A DNA stretch of 64,000 nucleotides from Planctomycetota bacterium (GCA_014381825.1 JACNKX010000081.1:186001-250000); one strand, 5' to 3'; shown: positions 38,575 to 49,114, numbered from the stretch's first letter. Numbers and translations: made by a program. The notes: generated from the letters alone by a model not told the origin.

Positions 38575-40494
38575 TCATTCGCGCTTGTAAGGCCATCGAC
38601 TCTTCTTCGGAGCAGCTGCTCCTTCTGGCTTCGCATCAATCGTCGAAACGCTCTCTGCATAGACGAGCTTCCCGTTATAACCGTCATAGAACTGAACGAT
38701 CGCTTGAGGTTCGTCGTATGGCACGAACTGATAGCCAACACCTTCAGGCTTGGCTGCTTTCATGATGTTGTTGATGTTGACGATACCGTAGTACGTGTTG
38801 CGTTGCCGGCTGTAGTGGACGTTGTCCGGAAAGCCAGCCACCCATTTGACTTTCACTTTACGGCCTTCACTATCGAACCAGCCACCAAACGGCGGCAGAC
38901 CAGCCGTGCCGATGGGATGTCCTGCTGAATTCATCGGGCCCACCATGAACTCCCATACGTTATCCGTGATCTGCACGCTGAACGAATTGTGAACGTCGCC
39001 AGTAAAGATCATCACTGGCTTTTGAATCGCATCGAGTTCGGGGATGAGCATCTCGCGTTCATGGACATAGCCACAAAAGCCGTCGCCCTTCGAGCCTGTG
39101 CCTCCTTCCGGCTTAACGTGGTAACCCGAGTGATAGATCGTCCACGGATCGGGCGAGATCACGAAAATGAAGTCTGCGGTCGATTGCTTGACACCCTCAA
39201 GAAACCACTTGCTTTGAACGTCGCCTAGAATGAATCGATCGGGATCGTGGGCTCGCCGTTCGCCAAGGAACTTGGAACGCTCGCCGCGCGTGTCGAGAAA
39301 GAAGAAATGGCAGTTGCCGACCAAGCGATCAAAGTAATGATGCGTTCCAATACTATACGGTGCCTCTCCATCGGCCTTGAAGGCGGGTGTCACGCGAAGT
39401 CGATGTTTGTCGACCACTTCCGATAAGCCATAAACGCCGATGTTGGCGCCACCACGATCAGGTGTTGTTCGTTGGTCTCCTTTGATGAAATGCCCGATGT
39501 GAATTGTGCTGACTTGCTCCTTTTTGAGCGACGAGAAGTCCGCGTCTGAGTCGAACAAGACGTCCTCGCCTTGCTGAACGGCCGCCTTACCGAAACGCAA
39601 GGGGCGCTTGCGAGCCGTCTCGTCGTTTGCCCAAGCCGCGTACTGCTGCCACACGTGCAAGGCATCATCGCGTTTCAGATAGTCACCATGTCCAAGACCG
39701 ACTTCGCCGCTTCCGTCGAGGTTCGAGTTGACTTCATGATCGTCGTACATCGTCATGAAAGGCACGTACCGAAACAAGTTGGACATATTGCGTCCGCGAT
39801 CCAAGTACAGTTTGTAGTTGGAAGCGTATCCGGCTCGCGTACCATCAAGCACTTCTTCGTACGTGAAGTCTCCGTTCACGATGTGGAACGCAATATCATC
39901 CGCATGCCGCTGGAATATGTTCAGAAACGAAGGCGGGTTGGCGTAAATGCCAAGCGGAGCGTTCGGCAAAAGCTGACGAGAGCAGCAACCAATTGAAAAC
40001 GAGAAGTTGAACGAACCGTCTTTGTTGTTGAGCGGGTCGTGAAAGCTCGTTTCATTCGGCAGGGTTCGGAACGATGGCCACGGTCGATCGAACTCCATGC
40101 GAGTATCGATCAACCCGATCGAGTCGATGATGCCGTAGTAATATCGAGTGTTCGGTTTCAACTCGACAAGATCAACGAAGCCCGTGTTGTCGGCATCCGC
40201 TTTTGTCTCAACGATGATCGAACGACTGTTGGGAGTGATTGGAGTCTTCGTGTCAAAAACGACCCGACATTTCATCGGAACCTTGGTGCGAATCCACACT
40301 CGCATCGAAGTTGCGGTCGGTTTGCCGAGCATCGGCCCGTGCGTGATTCCACTAGTGTGATATGGCATTACATGGTGGGCGATGGGATCGGGCCACGAGT
40401 TGGTGCCGGTTTGCGCGAGGCAGGGGAGACCGAAACTCAGCGTTAGCAGCATCAGGCCGGTGGTGCAGGCCTGGTTTGTCGGGCGTAAGAACAT
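38575..40494 (-). CDS. PhoD-family alkaline phosphatase/phosphodiesterase, secreted
   Basis: This 639-residue protein has a signal peptide (TTGLMLLTLSFGLPCLAQ), an N-terminal fibronectin-like domain (SMRVWIRTKVPMKCRVVF ... ELKPNTRYYYGI) and a PhoD metallophosphatase core: FSFSIGCCSRQ, IVNGDFTYEE, FMTMYDDHEVNSNLDGSGE, and IFTGDVHNSFSVQI. PhoD enzymes release phosphate from phospho-mono- and diesters outside the cytoplasm with Ca/Fe at the active site. It is divergent from the DUF1501 gene at 40631. It is a second PhoD module in this window besides the fusion. Confidence 0.9.
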   Translation of the reverse strand: MFLRPTNQACTTGLMLLTLSFGLPCLAQTGTNSWPDPIAHHVMPYHTSGITHGPMLGKPTATSMRVWIRTKVPMKCRVVFDTKTPITPNSRSIIVETKADADNTGFVDLVELKPNTRYYYGIIDSIGLIDTRMEFDRPWPSFRTLPNETSFHDPLNNKDGSFNFSFSIGCCSRQLLPNAPLGIYANPPSFLNIFQRHADDIAFHIVNGDFTYEEVLDGTRAGYASNYKLYLDRGRNMSNLFRYVPFMTMYDDHEVNSNLDGSGEVGLGHGDYLKRDDALHVWQQYAAWANDETARKRPLRFGKAAVQQGEDVLFDSDADFSSLKKEQVSTIHIGHFIKGDQRTTPDRGGANIGVYGLSEVVDKHRLRVTPAFKADGEAPYSIGTHHYFDRLVGNCHFFFLDTRGERSKFLGERRAHDPDRFILGDVQSKWFLEGVKQSTADFIFVISPDPWTIYHSGYHVKPEGGTGSKGDGFCGYVHEREMLIPELDAIQKPVMIFTGDVHNSFSVQITDNVWEFMVGPMNSAGHPIGTAGLPPFGGWFDSEGRKVKVKWVAGFPDNVHYSRQRNTYYGIVNINNIMKAAKPEGVGYQFVPYDEPQAIVQFYDGYNGKLVYAESVSTIDAKPEGAAAPKKSRWPYKRE

Positions 40495-40571
40495 TGCGAT
40501 GCCTCAAGGGAGATCGAGAATTTTATCCCGCCTTTGCGGAGCGGGTTCAACTTGTTGTAGAATAGAGCAAC

Positions 40572-40598
40572 GCGAGGCTCGCGCTTTGCGAGTCTCGC
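40572..40598 (+). promoter_or_regulatory. Stem-loop in the divergent PhoD/DUF1501 interval
   Basis: GCGAGGCTCGC (40572-40582) and GCGAGTCTCGC (40588-40598) form an 11-bp stem with one G-U pair and a 5-nt loop. It lies 33 bases before the DUF1501 ATG and 77 bases upstream of the divergent PhoD start. No gene ends here, so a terminator role would be odd; a leader or operator element is possible. Its core matches that of the stem-loop at 32342. Confidence 0.4.
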
Positions 40599-40630
40599 AG
40601 TTTCAACCAGCATAATCGGCGGGTTTCAGG

Positions 40631-42052
40631 ATGACACCTGATCAATGCTATCAGCAGATCGTTTCGCGACGGGAACTGTTTCAAAGTCTCGGAACGGGGA
40701 TCGGTTCGGTCGCGCTTGCGTCGCTACTGGCGGGCGACTCGCCAGCCGCTTCAGCAACTACGAACCCGCTTACCCCAAAGCCAGTGCATTTCGCGCCCAA
40801 GGCAAAGAACGTCATCTTCTTGCACATGGTTGGCGCACCGTCGCACCTCGACTTGTTCGAGAACAAACCGGCACTCCAGGAGAATGACGGGAAACCATGT
40901 CCTGACGAGTTTCTCGAAGGGCAGCGATTTGCATTTCTTCGCGGTCATCCCAAGCTATTGGGGACGGAGTACAAGTTCACCAAGCACGGCGAGTCGGGCG
41001 TCGAACTATCAGAGTTGTTGCCGAACTTGGCGACGGTGGCAGACGACATTTGTATGATCAAGTCGCTGCATACCGAGCATTTTAATCACGCACCGGCGCA
41101 GCTCTTCTTCCAAACCGGCTTCGGTCGATTCGGTAGACCGACGATCGGTTCGTGGGTGAATTATGGGCTGGGCAGCGAGAACCAAGATCTACCTGGGTTC
41201 GTCGTCTTGATCACCGGGTCCGTCGCGGGTGCCGGAAACAGTCTGTGGGGAAGCGGATTCTTGCCGACGGTCTACCAGGGAATCGAGTTTCGCAGTCAAG
41301 GTGATCCCGTGCTGTTTCTGTCGAATCCTGATGGGATCGATTCCGCGGGCCGTCGGCGGATCGTTGACAGCATTAACAAGCTGAACGGAGCTCAGTTGGC
41401 TGACGTTGGCGACCCTGAGATTGCAACGCGAATCACACAGTACGAAATGGCGTACCGGATGCAGACCAGCGTGCCCGAGCTGATGGACATTTCGCAGGAG
41501 CCGCAAAATATTCACGACATGTACGGTACGGAGCCAGGCAAAACGAGCTTCGCGAACAACTGCTTACTCGCTCGTCGGTTGGTCGAACGGGGTGTTCGCT
41601 TCGTGCAGCTGTTTGATCAGGGCTGGGATCACCACGGCAGTGTCTTCACCGCGTTGCCGAAGAAAGCGAAACAAGTGGATCAGCCGATCACGGCGTTGAT
41701 CAAAGATCTAAAACAACGCGGCTTGCTCGAAGATACGCTAGTTGTTTGGGGTGCCGAATTTGGTCGCACGCCTCTCCTGCAAGCAGATCGCGCGAAAGCA
41801 GGTCGCGATCACCATAAGGACGCGTACTGTGTCTGGATGGCGGGAGGCGGTTCAAACGGTGGGGCGACTATCGGCAAGACAGACGAACTCGGCTACTTCC
41901 CCGTCGAGGATGGCGTTCACGTCAACGACTTCCACGCCACGCTACTGCATCTGTTGGGCATGGACCACGAGAAGCTGACCTACAAGTTTCAAGGCCGCAA
42001 GTTCCGGCTGACCGACGTTGCTGGCAACGTTGTAACCAAGGCCGTTGGATAG
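40631..42052 (+). CDS. DUF1501 protein
   Basis: This 473-residue DUF1501 protein has an N-terminal export signal of Tat type ([24 protein letters not shown]). Family text: [96 protein letters not shown], and [26 protein letters not shown]. Unlike most family members it has no cytochrome partner gene next to it. It ends 1 base before the stop of the convergent kinase gene. Confidence 0.9.
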   Translation: MTPDQCYQQIVSRRELFQSLGTGIGSVALASLLAGDSPAASATTNPLTPKPVHFAPKAKNVIFLHMVGAPSHLDLFENKPALQENDGKPCPDEFLEGQRFAFLRGHPKLLGTEYKFTKHGESGVELSELLPNLATVADDICMIKSLHTEHFNHAPAQLFFQTGFGRFGRPTIGSWVNYGLGSENQDLPGFVVLITGSVAGAGNSLWGSGFLPTVYQGIEFRSQGDPVLFLSNPDGIDSAGRRRIVDSINKLNGAQLADVGDPEIATRITQYEMAYRMQTSVPELMDISQEPQNIHDMYGTEPGKTSFANNCLLARRLVERGVRFVQLFDQGWDHHGSVFTALPKKAKQVDQPITALIKDLKQRGLLEDTLVVWGAEFGRTPLLQADRAKAGRDHHKDAYCVWMAGGGSNGGATIGKTDELGYFPVEDGVHVNDFHATLLHLLGMDHEKLTYKFQGRKFRLTDVAGNVVTKAVG

Positions 42053-42053
42053 T

Positions 42054-45000
42054 CTACTCTGGCAACTCGGTTAAGAGTCGCTCCAGCGCGGCGCGGTCCA
42101 GTTCGAATAATGTATTCAACTCGAACAACGTGTCTTTCCCCTGATTGAGTATCTCTTGGACGAGCGGTCTGACTGTGGTCGCGTGCTCGGGATACGCCAG
42201 CAAAATGTCCACGCACGCACGCAGCCCTGTTGCATTGAGTTTCTGGGGTCTTGCTTCGGGGTCATTCAACCAGAACTCGAGATACTTGATCGCGTGCTCA
42301 GCGGCTCGCGGTGCATTGTCGTCCAGATACACAAGGAAGTTAAGTTCGTCGGAAGTAACTCGATCTATCTCGGCGATTCGGTCGATTGCGTTGGCGAACT
42401 TCTCTGCCCCCTCACCCTGAAATCGCTCCATTTGTCGTTTACTTTGCGATGCTCGGCTCGATAGTTCATTCATGGCCATTCGAACATGAATCGCGTCGCC
42501 GGACTCCAACCACGCAGACAACTTCGCTTCCTGTTCTTCGGCATCCCTGTTTGAACTCCAAAGTCTAAAGCCCAGTTCAGTGGCTTCTCGGCTGCTCGCG
42601 TTATCGGTGAATGACGCTAACTTGGCTGCAAACTGTGGGTGACGGTACAAGTGCGGTGTGATTTGAGCCGCGATGATCACTTTGTCGACGAATTCTGTAG
42701 CACTGGGCGAAGCGGCCGCGAAATCAAGCATCAACCGCGAGTCGACCCGAAGTGACGGGTTAGTGCTGCGCATTGTCGTCACCAGTACGTTTCTGGATTG
42801 CGATCGCTGTAATCTCGCCGAAGAATTGGACAAATCTCGGGTTTCTTCCCCTATGCGAGTTATCGACTCGTGAAATGTCGCTACTAACTCGAAGGGATAC
42901 CAAGCGGCGAGGTTGGAAACTCTGCTGCCACTTCCGAGCATGCCCGAATATCCGCCGTGAGATGCCAGCAATTGAGTCACAGCTGTCAAGTTGGCCTCGC
43001 CACTCGGAGGTAACAGTGTGTTTCGAGCTGCCCCTAGTTGCTTTGCCAGATAGCCCGATTCACCGATTCTCAGATTCTTAATCGACTCAGGTACCGCCCC
43101 GGTGAGCAGCACAATGGCGACTGCGACGCTTGAAGGCGTGTCGATCTTGGCACCAAGCTCCTCGGCGGACGTTGCACGGAGCTGAAGCAACTGTTCAAGT
43201 CGTTGATTAAGAAGCTTGACGGCGAGTGCTTTAGTGGCACCGGTCAAATTGGCGCGGTCGATGATCGCCGTCAACGTGTTTGACTTCAACGCCGCTGCGA
43301 ATTGCCGCTCCAGATCCGATCGGTCTTCAGTGACGCTCGCCAGTTGCCGTTCGAAGGCTACCAATAGCCGCTCGACCGCCGAGTTGACATCGGCCTGGAT
43401 CTTCTCGTCGACGTGGTTCCAATCGATGTTTGAGAACGGACCGCCGTTCGGCCCTCCCCAAACGTTCTCGAGATCGGCAGGATCGGATACGTTCGTTGAG
43501 TAGGTTGCTACACACTCGAGTTGCTGCGAATGTGATAGCTGAAGCTTCCAATCAGATGTAACGTAGAGCATCGAAAAAATGACGTTGTTCGAGGCGGCGT
43601 TCGTGTCGATGTTTGCCAACACTTCGGCTGCGAGCGCCGGGTCCGGCGAGCAAGCAGCGTAGGTCACTTGCGTCAGAGCCCTTGCTGGGCCTGTTTCAAA
43701 CGTACTTCGCCCCTCTATCGCTTCCAAGATCGTTGGCCACTCGCCGCGTTGAATCTCGTTTCGCAATCCGGCACAAAGCACTAGTGCGTAGTCACGTAAT
43801 CGCTGATTGTCACTCTGAACCGCGATCGCGAGTTTCGCGGCAGCGATCGACCTTTCGACATGTTTGAGCTGCCAAGTTACGTTGTCGATGCCGCTGTTGT
43901 CTGGATCGAGTGCGCTGAGAACACAGTATTCGACCGAGCTGTTGGTCCAGGCGAACAATCGAGATCCGGCGTCCAAAAGCAGCTCCGTCCGCTGCTCGTC
44001 GGATTGAGTTGCAGCGAGTTTCAGGACGGTCTCGGCAGCGACTTGTCGCGAGTTCTCCTCTTGCTCGAACTTCATCTGAGCAACCCAATCGGCGAGTGTG
44101 CGACCCCGATATACAGGTTCGGTTGGGATCGGACGGATCAACGCACGCAGACGTGCGAGTTTGCCTTCGAGCACCTTGATCGCTTCGGGATCGGGTTGCG
44201 GCTGCTCCTTGGCTTTTGATATTGCGGCGACCGTTTCGGCGAGTTCGATCTCTGCCTCCATTGCGATGGCGGAATCTCTTTGCGGAACGGCAGCATTCGC
44301 GATGGGCGTGGTCGCCCTTATCTTCCTCACTTTGGCGATCACCACTTTGTCTTTGGTGACAATCACTTCCTGTGGTGTAACCTCGATGCCGTCCGCTGGC
44401 GAATCTAGCCGAATACGATAACGCCCAACTCGTACAGTGGTGATCGCAGCGCCCTGTTCGACTGCGATGAGACTGGCACGATCGCTTTCATCGACAACTT
44501 CGACGCGCACGTTATCGAGTTCCGATTCGATCCGAATTTCACCCTCCGATGATTTAAGCGTGAGAACGATCGTCAATGCCGCGATTCCGAGCAAGCTCAA
44601 CACGCCGCTTGCAAACGCGATACAGCCAATAGGGCCGATCCTTTGCGGTCGCACCACTTCGTCTGGTGTTGGCTGACGTTTGGGCGGAACTTCGCCTGGC
44701 ACTTGTTGAGACCAGCAATCGGCCAAGCTTGCCTTGACGGAATCGCTTGAGTTCGCCCGCAATTCCGTTTTCTTGCCGATAGCATTTGCGGCCAGTTCGC
44801 TGAGGTTGCTATCGGTGGCCAGATGTTTCAGTCGCGCGGCGACTTCATCGGCGCGACCGATTCGACGGTTGGGGTCCCGATCCAGCATTGTTGCGATTAG
44901 CTCAATGAGTTCGCTTGGCAGTTGATCGCGCTGCTCATCCAACCGGTTGGCGTCGTTCGTCGCGAGGCGGCTGAGGAACTCGATGATCGGCATGTCGGCA

Positions 45001-45926
45001 GATCGACCGTGCGGCGGTGCGCCGGTGAGGAGCTTGAAAAGAGTTGCTCCTAACGCATAGATGTCCGCGCGAGGATCGACGTCGCTGCCGTTGGCTTGTT
45101 CCGGAGCCATGTAGTCGAGTGTGCCAAGTAGCTGGCCCATCGTTGTTTGCAGGCTGACATCGCAGGCAGCGGACTGCATTCGTGCTAGGCCGAAGTCGAG
45201 TATCTTCACGTTGCCACGACAGTCGAGCATCAGGTTGCTCGGTTTAATGTCTCGATGCACGATGCCTTGGTCGTGGGCGTGAGCCAAGCCACGTGCGACT
45301 TCAATACCGATTGCACATGCATCCGCGACGCGCAACGGTCCCTCGGATTGCGAGACTCGATTCAAATCGACGCCGTCGACTTGCTCCATGACGAGGTAAA
45401 GCGTTTCGTTGCACTCACCAGCATCGGTTGCACGAACAATCGCCGGGTGGTCCAACCCGCCAACCGCTTTCATCTCGCGTATGAATCGCTCGCGCGAGAC
45501 GGTGTGGCGCTCTGTCGTTGGCAGCAATACCTTCAATGCAACTTCCCGTCCCAGATGCTTGTGTCGCGCAGCGAACACGACACTCATCCCGCCACGTCCG
45601 AGCACGCCGACGAGTTCATAATCGCCAAGTTCGTCTGGTGGTTCCGTCGTTGAGTCCGTGGCGGCTTCGCCCGCTTGTTCGTTGGCTTTGTAAGGCGCGT
45701 TCACCATTTGCTCAACCCAAGCCGGAGGATCGCTTCGCTGAGCGTTACTCTTTACTTGAAGCGTGCGGATCAGCGTATCCTCGCCCTGGTCCAACTCGCA
45801 CAACGTATCTTCGCACTGCGAGCAGGATTCAAGATGGACCTCGATGGCATCGCTCAATTCGTCGTTCGCTCGACCATGCATGTAACGTTCCAACTGGTCG
45901 CGCGTGTAGCAAGTGGTAGCGAGCAT
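42054..45926 (-). CDS. Membrane Ser/Thr protein kinase with anti-sigma-type zinc finger and long extracytoplasmic region
   Basis: This is a 1290-residue protein. Residues 31-38 (HLESCSQC) are the H-x3-C-x2-C zinc motif of anti-sigma factors. Residues about 103-370 are a complete Hanks-type kinase: glycine loop GVLGRGGMSVVFAA, ATP-binding Lys132 (VALKVL), catalytic HRDIKPSN at 224-231, DFGLARM at 244-250, and MAPEQANG near 273. One membrane segment lies at about 432-456. Residues 457-1290 are predicted outside the membrane and have no domain I recognise; they are mainly helical. It most likely senses something outside and phosphorylates cytoplasmic targets. No ECF sigma gene lies beside it, although planctomycetes often pair such kinases with one. 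Confidence 0.92.
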   Translation of the reverse strand: MLATTCYTRDQLERYMHGRANDELSDAIEVHLESCSQCEDTLCELDQGEDTLIRTLQVKSNAQRSDPPAWVEQMVNAPYKANEQAGEAATDSTTEPPDELGDYELVGVLGRGGMSVVFAARHKHLGREVALKVLLPTTERHTVSRERFIREMKAVGGLDHPAIVRATDAGECNETLYLVMEQVDGVDLNRVSQSEGPLRVADACAIGIEVARGLAHAHDQGIVHRDIKPSNLMLDCRGNVKILDFGLARMQSAACDVSLQTTMGQLLGTLDYMAPEQANGSDVDPRADIYALGATLFKLLTGAPPHGRSADMPIIEFLSRLATNDANRLDEQRDQLPSELIELIATMLDRDPNRRIGRADEVAARLKHLATDSNLSELAANAIGKKTELRANSSDSVKASLADCWSQQVPGEVPPKRQPTPDEVVRPQRIGPIGCIAFASGVLSLLGIAALTIVLTLKSSEGEIRIESELDNVRVEVVDESDRASLIAVEQGAAITTVRVGRYRIRLDSPADGIEVTPQEVIVTKDKVVIAKVRKIRATTPIANAAVPQRDSAIAMEAEIELAETVAAISKAKEQPQPDPEAIKVLEGKLARLRALIRPIPTEPVYRGRTLADWVAQMKFEQEENSRQVAAETVLKLAATQSDEQRTELLLDAGSRLFAWTNSSVEYCVLSALDPDNSGIDNVTWQLKHVERSIAAAKLAIAVQSDNQRLRDYALVLCAGLRNEIQRGEWPTILEAIEGRSTFETGPARALTQVTYAACSPDPALAAEVLANIDTNAASNNVIFSMLYVTSDWKLQLSHSQQLECVATYSTNVSDPADLENVWGGPNGGPFSNIDWNHVDEKIQADVNSAVERLLVAFERQLASVTEDRSDLERQFAAALKSNTLTAIIDRANLTGATKALAVKLLNQRLEQLLQLRATSAEELGAKIDTPSSVAVAIVLLTGAVPESIKNLRIGESGYLAKQLGAARNTLLPPSGEANLTAVTQLLASHGGYSGMLGSGSRVSNLAAWYPFELVATFHESITRIGEETRDLSNSSARLQRSQSRNVLVTTMRSTNPSLRVDSRLMLDFAAASPSATEFVDKVIIAAQITPHLYRHPQFAAKLASFTDNASSREATELGFRLWSSNRDAEEQEAKLSAWLESGDAIHVRMAMNELSSRASQSKRQMERFQGEGAEKFANAIDRIAEIDRVTSDELNFLVYLDDNAPRAAEHAIKYLEFWLNDPEARPQKLNATGLRACVDILLAYPEHATTVRPLVQEILNQGKDTLFELNTLFELDRAALERLLTELPE

Positions 45927-46104
45927 CTTAGTTCCTGAATTCGAGTGGTAGGCAAACGGTCAGTGTACGCGACTGAGAATGCTGCGCGACCTATCAAACA
46001 TCTATAAGGAACAACGGACGGCGCGTGACACGAGCTGCGAAATCGTAAAGACACCTAGCTATTTCAAGCGACTACGGGGATTCGATATTGTGTTTGAAGA
46101 GACT

Positions 46105-47793
46105 TCAGCCATGTCTGTGAGAAGCCAACGCGAGCGGGGCAATCGCGGTCGCTGCCAACGGAACGAGAAGCAAGGAAATGCTCAGTGCGAGGACGGGTGT
46201 GGGGATTGCGAAGCTGGGAGAGGCTTTGACGTAGATCGCGAGCGATGAACCGATATAGATCAGCCAGAGACAGAACGCGCATCCAAACAGTCGCTTCCCG
46301 ATTGCACGCGTGATCAGAGCTTTCCGCAAGGCGAAGATACAACCAATGAAAATCACCACTGAGAATAAGTAGCCGTACGCAATCCACAAGGGCTGCAGCG
46401 CCCAACCGTTCTTTGCATCCCATACCGCGAGAACGATGTGGAAGAACGCCACGACGACCCCAGCGAAGTAACGCGTAGGATACAAAGGCAACCACAATCC
46501 AAATGCCAATAGCATCGAGCTACTACTAACGTATAGAAGCAACGCATTCGATATCCCGACCAACCACCAGTAACCGGGTACATCCCCGATGATCGCGGAA
46601 GTCGTTTCACCAATCTTGTCCCACGAATCCCAATTGCCGACGACGGTGGAATGTAGCCCAGCTGTCATTCCCATCCACACGAACCCGATCAACGAACAGA
46701 CGGCGATTACAAGGAGCTTGATCGCGATCAGCTGGCCGTTTGGCATCGAACGCGTTGCATCGAAGACGGACAATTCCGTCGCACCTTGCTTGCGCCGGAG
46801 CCCGGTCGCCTCGTCTGAGCCAACGAGTTGATAGGCAAACGGACAGATAAAGATAATAACTAGCCACATGACCGGAGCGAAGTCCGTATTGGGATTGAGC
46901 CAATCGCCGATGCAGACGGCAGCGAGTGGAAGCAACGGAGTCAATACACCGATAAGCAGCATCTTGCATCCGAAACGTCGCATTTCGTACCAAATTTGGG
47001 CAGCAACACGACCGGTGAACGGCTTGGTCGCAGGACTCGCGAGAGCTTTGGGTTGCGCCCGAAATCTTGTGACTCCGCTTAAGATAAAAGTGCCGATCTC
47101 CCAATCGTCGCCATGGCGCTGGCGGTCAACGCCGATAACCGTTACGACCGCAGCGATGGCACAAGTGACTAAGAACACTGCGTAGTATTGCCATGCGAGA
47201 ACAAAGTAATCGGACTTTCCCATAGCCAAGATCCAGGGCTCTGGATCTTGACGCTGGATGTGAAACACCGTGTAGGAGCCGATCAGGGCAATCGCAACAG
47301 TTATAGTTCCAATCCACTTTCCTGCCATCGAGGTTGGAGACCATGAGGCTGCGATGAAGCAAGTGACAAGACAAGCCACGATGGAGGCCAGTCCCGGCAG
47401 TGGAATAAAGATGCCGCTGAGCGTCCCGTACAATGTCGCAGAAAAAAGAAAGCCGACGACCGCGGTGCTGACGAGGTAGATCATTGGGACGAGAACGAGC
47501 GCGGTCGTTGAGACCGGACGCGAAAAGCCAAGCCGAAAACTGAACCCAATATGTTGATTATCGAGCGATGCTAACCAAGTTATTGAGAATACGCAGCCAG
47601 AGACCAACATCAGGATTATAACGCCGCGGAGTACGTTCGCCTCGCCAATGTTGGTACCTTCAGTTACGCCGGTTTCTGCAGTAAATCCGCACAGGAACAA
47701 GATGAAGAAAACATGAATGCCAACACGAAATAGCAACTCCAGCCGACTAGTTCTCCAGAGTTCCCACAGCATGGCTTGAAGCGGAGTTCGCAC
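46105..47793 (-). CDS. ABC transporter membrane protein
   Basis: This is a 562-residue integral membrane protein with about ten to twelve hydrophobic helices in ABC-2-type arrangement (FLFRVGIHVFFILFLCGFTA; VPMIYLVSTAVVGFLFSATLYG; MLLIGVLTPLLPLAAVCIG; VVIFIGCIFAL). It starts at a GTG with GGAGGAG upstream, 3 bases after the stop of the ATPase gene, so it is translationally coupled to it. The ATPase and a GntR regulator form one transcript with it. The layout resembles the YtrA-type operons of Gram-positive bacteria that respond to cell-wall-active compounds. The substrate is unknown. Confidence 0.85.
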   Translation of the reverse strand: MRTPLQAMLWELWRTSRLELLFRVGIHVFFILFLCGFTAETGVTEGTNIGEANVLRGVIILMLVSGCVFSITWLASLDNQHIGFSFRLGFSRPVSTTALVLVPMIYLVSTAVVGFLFSATLYGTLSGIFIPLPGLASIVACLVTCFIAASWSPTSMAGKWIGTITVAIALIGSYTVFHIQRQDPEPWILAMGKSDYFVLAWQYYAVFLVTCAIAAVVTVIGVDRQRHGDDWEIGTFILSGVTRFRAQPKALASPATKPFTGRVAAQIWYEMRRFGCKMLLIGVLTPLLPLAAVCIGDWLNPNTDFAPVMWLVIIFICPFAYQLVGSDEATGLRRKQGATELSVFDATRSMPNGQLIAIKLLVIAVCSLIGFVWMGMTAGLHSTVVGNWDSWDKIGETTSAIIGDVPGYWWLVGISNALLLYVSSSSMLLAFGLWLPLYPTRYFAGVVVAFFHIVLAVWDAKNGWALQPLWIAYGYLFSVVIFIGCIFALRKALITRAIGKRLFGCAFCLWLIYIGSSLAIYVKASPSFAIPTPVLALSISLLLVPLAATAIAPLALASHRHG

Positions 47794-47796
47794 TGG

Positions 47797-48699
47797 CTAC
47801 TCCTCCAAACTTAGGCTATTTCGACCGACTCGCGCGACGAATATCTCTTGCAACGAAGCGTTCCTCGTTTGAGTCACCTCGCCACCAATTTCTCCTAGCG
47901 ATTCCCGAACCTTTTGCGTCGCGCCATTGCAGACGATGCTCCAGGTCTTTCCGTGTTGCTCAGCGGAAAGAACATCGTCGATAGGCGGGAGCGTCTCTTG
48001 AGACGTCGCGAACCGCACGCTTAGCAAGTGGTGCTGTTCTTTGATCTTATCGAGGTTGCCCCGAAGAACGAGCTTGCCTTGATCGATCATGAACACGTAG
48101 TCCGACATCTGCTCGACTTCGTCAAGCAGGTGAGACGAGAAGATCGCTGCCCGGCCTTCGTCTGCCACGGTTCGAATGATCACATTCAGAATGTCCTTTC
48201 GCACGACCGCATCAAGGCCCGTTGAGGGCTCGTCCAAAAGAAGCAGCTCGGGACGATGAGCAGCCGCGGCGATCAAGCCAGCTTGCGCTCGCATCCCCTT
48301 CGACAGCTCCTTGATCTTTCTTGCTTTGTCCAGCCCGAACGTCTCAAGCAACTCGTCCGCGTAAGACTGATCCCACTTCGGATGGTATGCCGCTGTGTAT
48401 CGCAACAGCTCGTCGATTCGCATCCATTCCGGCAAGTCGCGTTCTTCCGACAGATAGCCGACCCGTTGCAAGACATTGACAGGATGCTTGACTGGATCCA
48501 TTCCAAAGACCCGCACGGAGCCTTGTTTGGCTCGCAACAGACCGAGTAGATGTTTTATCAGCGTGGTCTTGCCTTGACCGTTTGCACCGACGAGGCCGTA
48601 GACGAGCCCGGGCTGAACTTCCAGGCTCAAGCCGTCCAACGCCCTCGTCGTTCCGAATTGCCGCGACAGCTGATGGACTTCAACCATGTTTTCGGGCAT
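47797..48699 (-). CDS. ABC transporter ATP-binding protein
   Basis: This 300-residue ATPase has Walker A (GANGQGKTTLIKHLLG), signature (LSKGMRAQAGLIAAAAHRPE), Walker B and D-loop (LLLLDEPSTGLDAVVRKD) and the H-loop region (AIFSSHLLDEVEQMSDYVF). It energises the permease encoded downstream. Its start lies inside the last codons of the GntR gene (20-base overlap), and the permease follows 3 bases after its stop. This is the order regulator-ATPase-permease typical of YtrA-controlled transporters. Confidence 0.93.
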   Translation of the reverse strand: MPENMVEVHQLSRQFGTTRALDGLSLEVQPGLVYGLVGANGQGKTTLIKHLLGLLRAKQGSVRVFGMDPVKHPVNVLQRVGYLSEERDLPEWMRIDELLRYTAAYHPKWDQSYADELLETFGLDKARKIKELSKGMRAQAGLIAAAAHRPELLLLDEPSTGLDAVVRKDILNVIIRTVADEGRAAIFSSHLLDEVEQMSDYVFMIDQGKLVLRGNLDKIKEQHHLLSVRFATSQETLPPIDDVLSAEQHGKTWSIVCNGATQKVRESLGEIGGEVTQTRNASLQEIFVARVGRNSLSLEE

Positions 48700-49099
48700 T
48701 GTTGGATTCCTTTGAGATCGACTTGTTCAAAGCGGTGTGCCGGTTGCGTAGCAGGTCCAACACCTCGTCGAAGGTGAAGTTCAATTGGCTCGCTTCAGCA
48801 AGCAAAGCGTCCGCACGCTGCGCTAGAATCTTCTTTTGCTCTTTTCGTGCCAGAGGCGATTTCATGTCCGCTACATACGTCCCTGCGCCATGGCGTTTGT
48901 AGACGAGCCCCTCCGACTCCATGGCACCGTAGGCTTTCACGATCGTGTTTGGAGTCACCAGCAGCTGCTCCGCGAGCGTTCTTATCGGTGGCAACTCCTC
49001 GCCTGCATCGAGCTGTCCAGACGCGATAAGATACTTCACCTGATTGACGATCTGGCGATAGATCGGAACACCATCTTGTAGTGAGATTTCGATACGCAC
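48680..49099 (-). CDS. GntR-family regulator (YtrA subfamily)
   Basis: This 139-residue protein has a winged-helix DNA-binding domain: VPIYRQIVNQVKYLIASGQL, ELPPIRTLAEQLLVTPNTIVKAYGAMESEGLVYKRHGAGTYVA. The short C-terminal tail of about 60 helical residues, without a large ligand domain, is the YtrA subfamily plan. It is the first gene of a regulator-ATPase-permease operon and probably represses it. A palindrome and promoter-like boxes lie just upstream (49115-49143). The effector is unknown. Confidence 0.9.
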   Translation of the reverse strand: MRIEISLQDGVPIYRQIVNQVKYLIASGQLDAGEELPPIRTLAEQLLVTPNTIVKAYGAMESEGLVYKRHGAGTYVADMKSPLARKEQKKILAQRADALLAEASQLNFTFDEVLDLLRNRHTALNKSISKESNNARKHG

Positions 49100-49114
49100 G
49101 GCAATTCCAGGATA

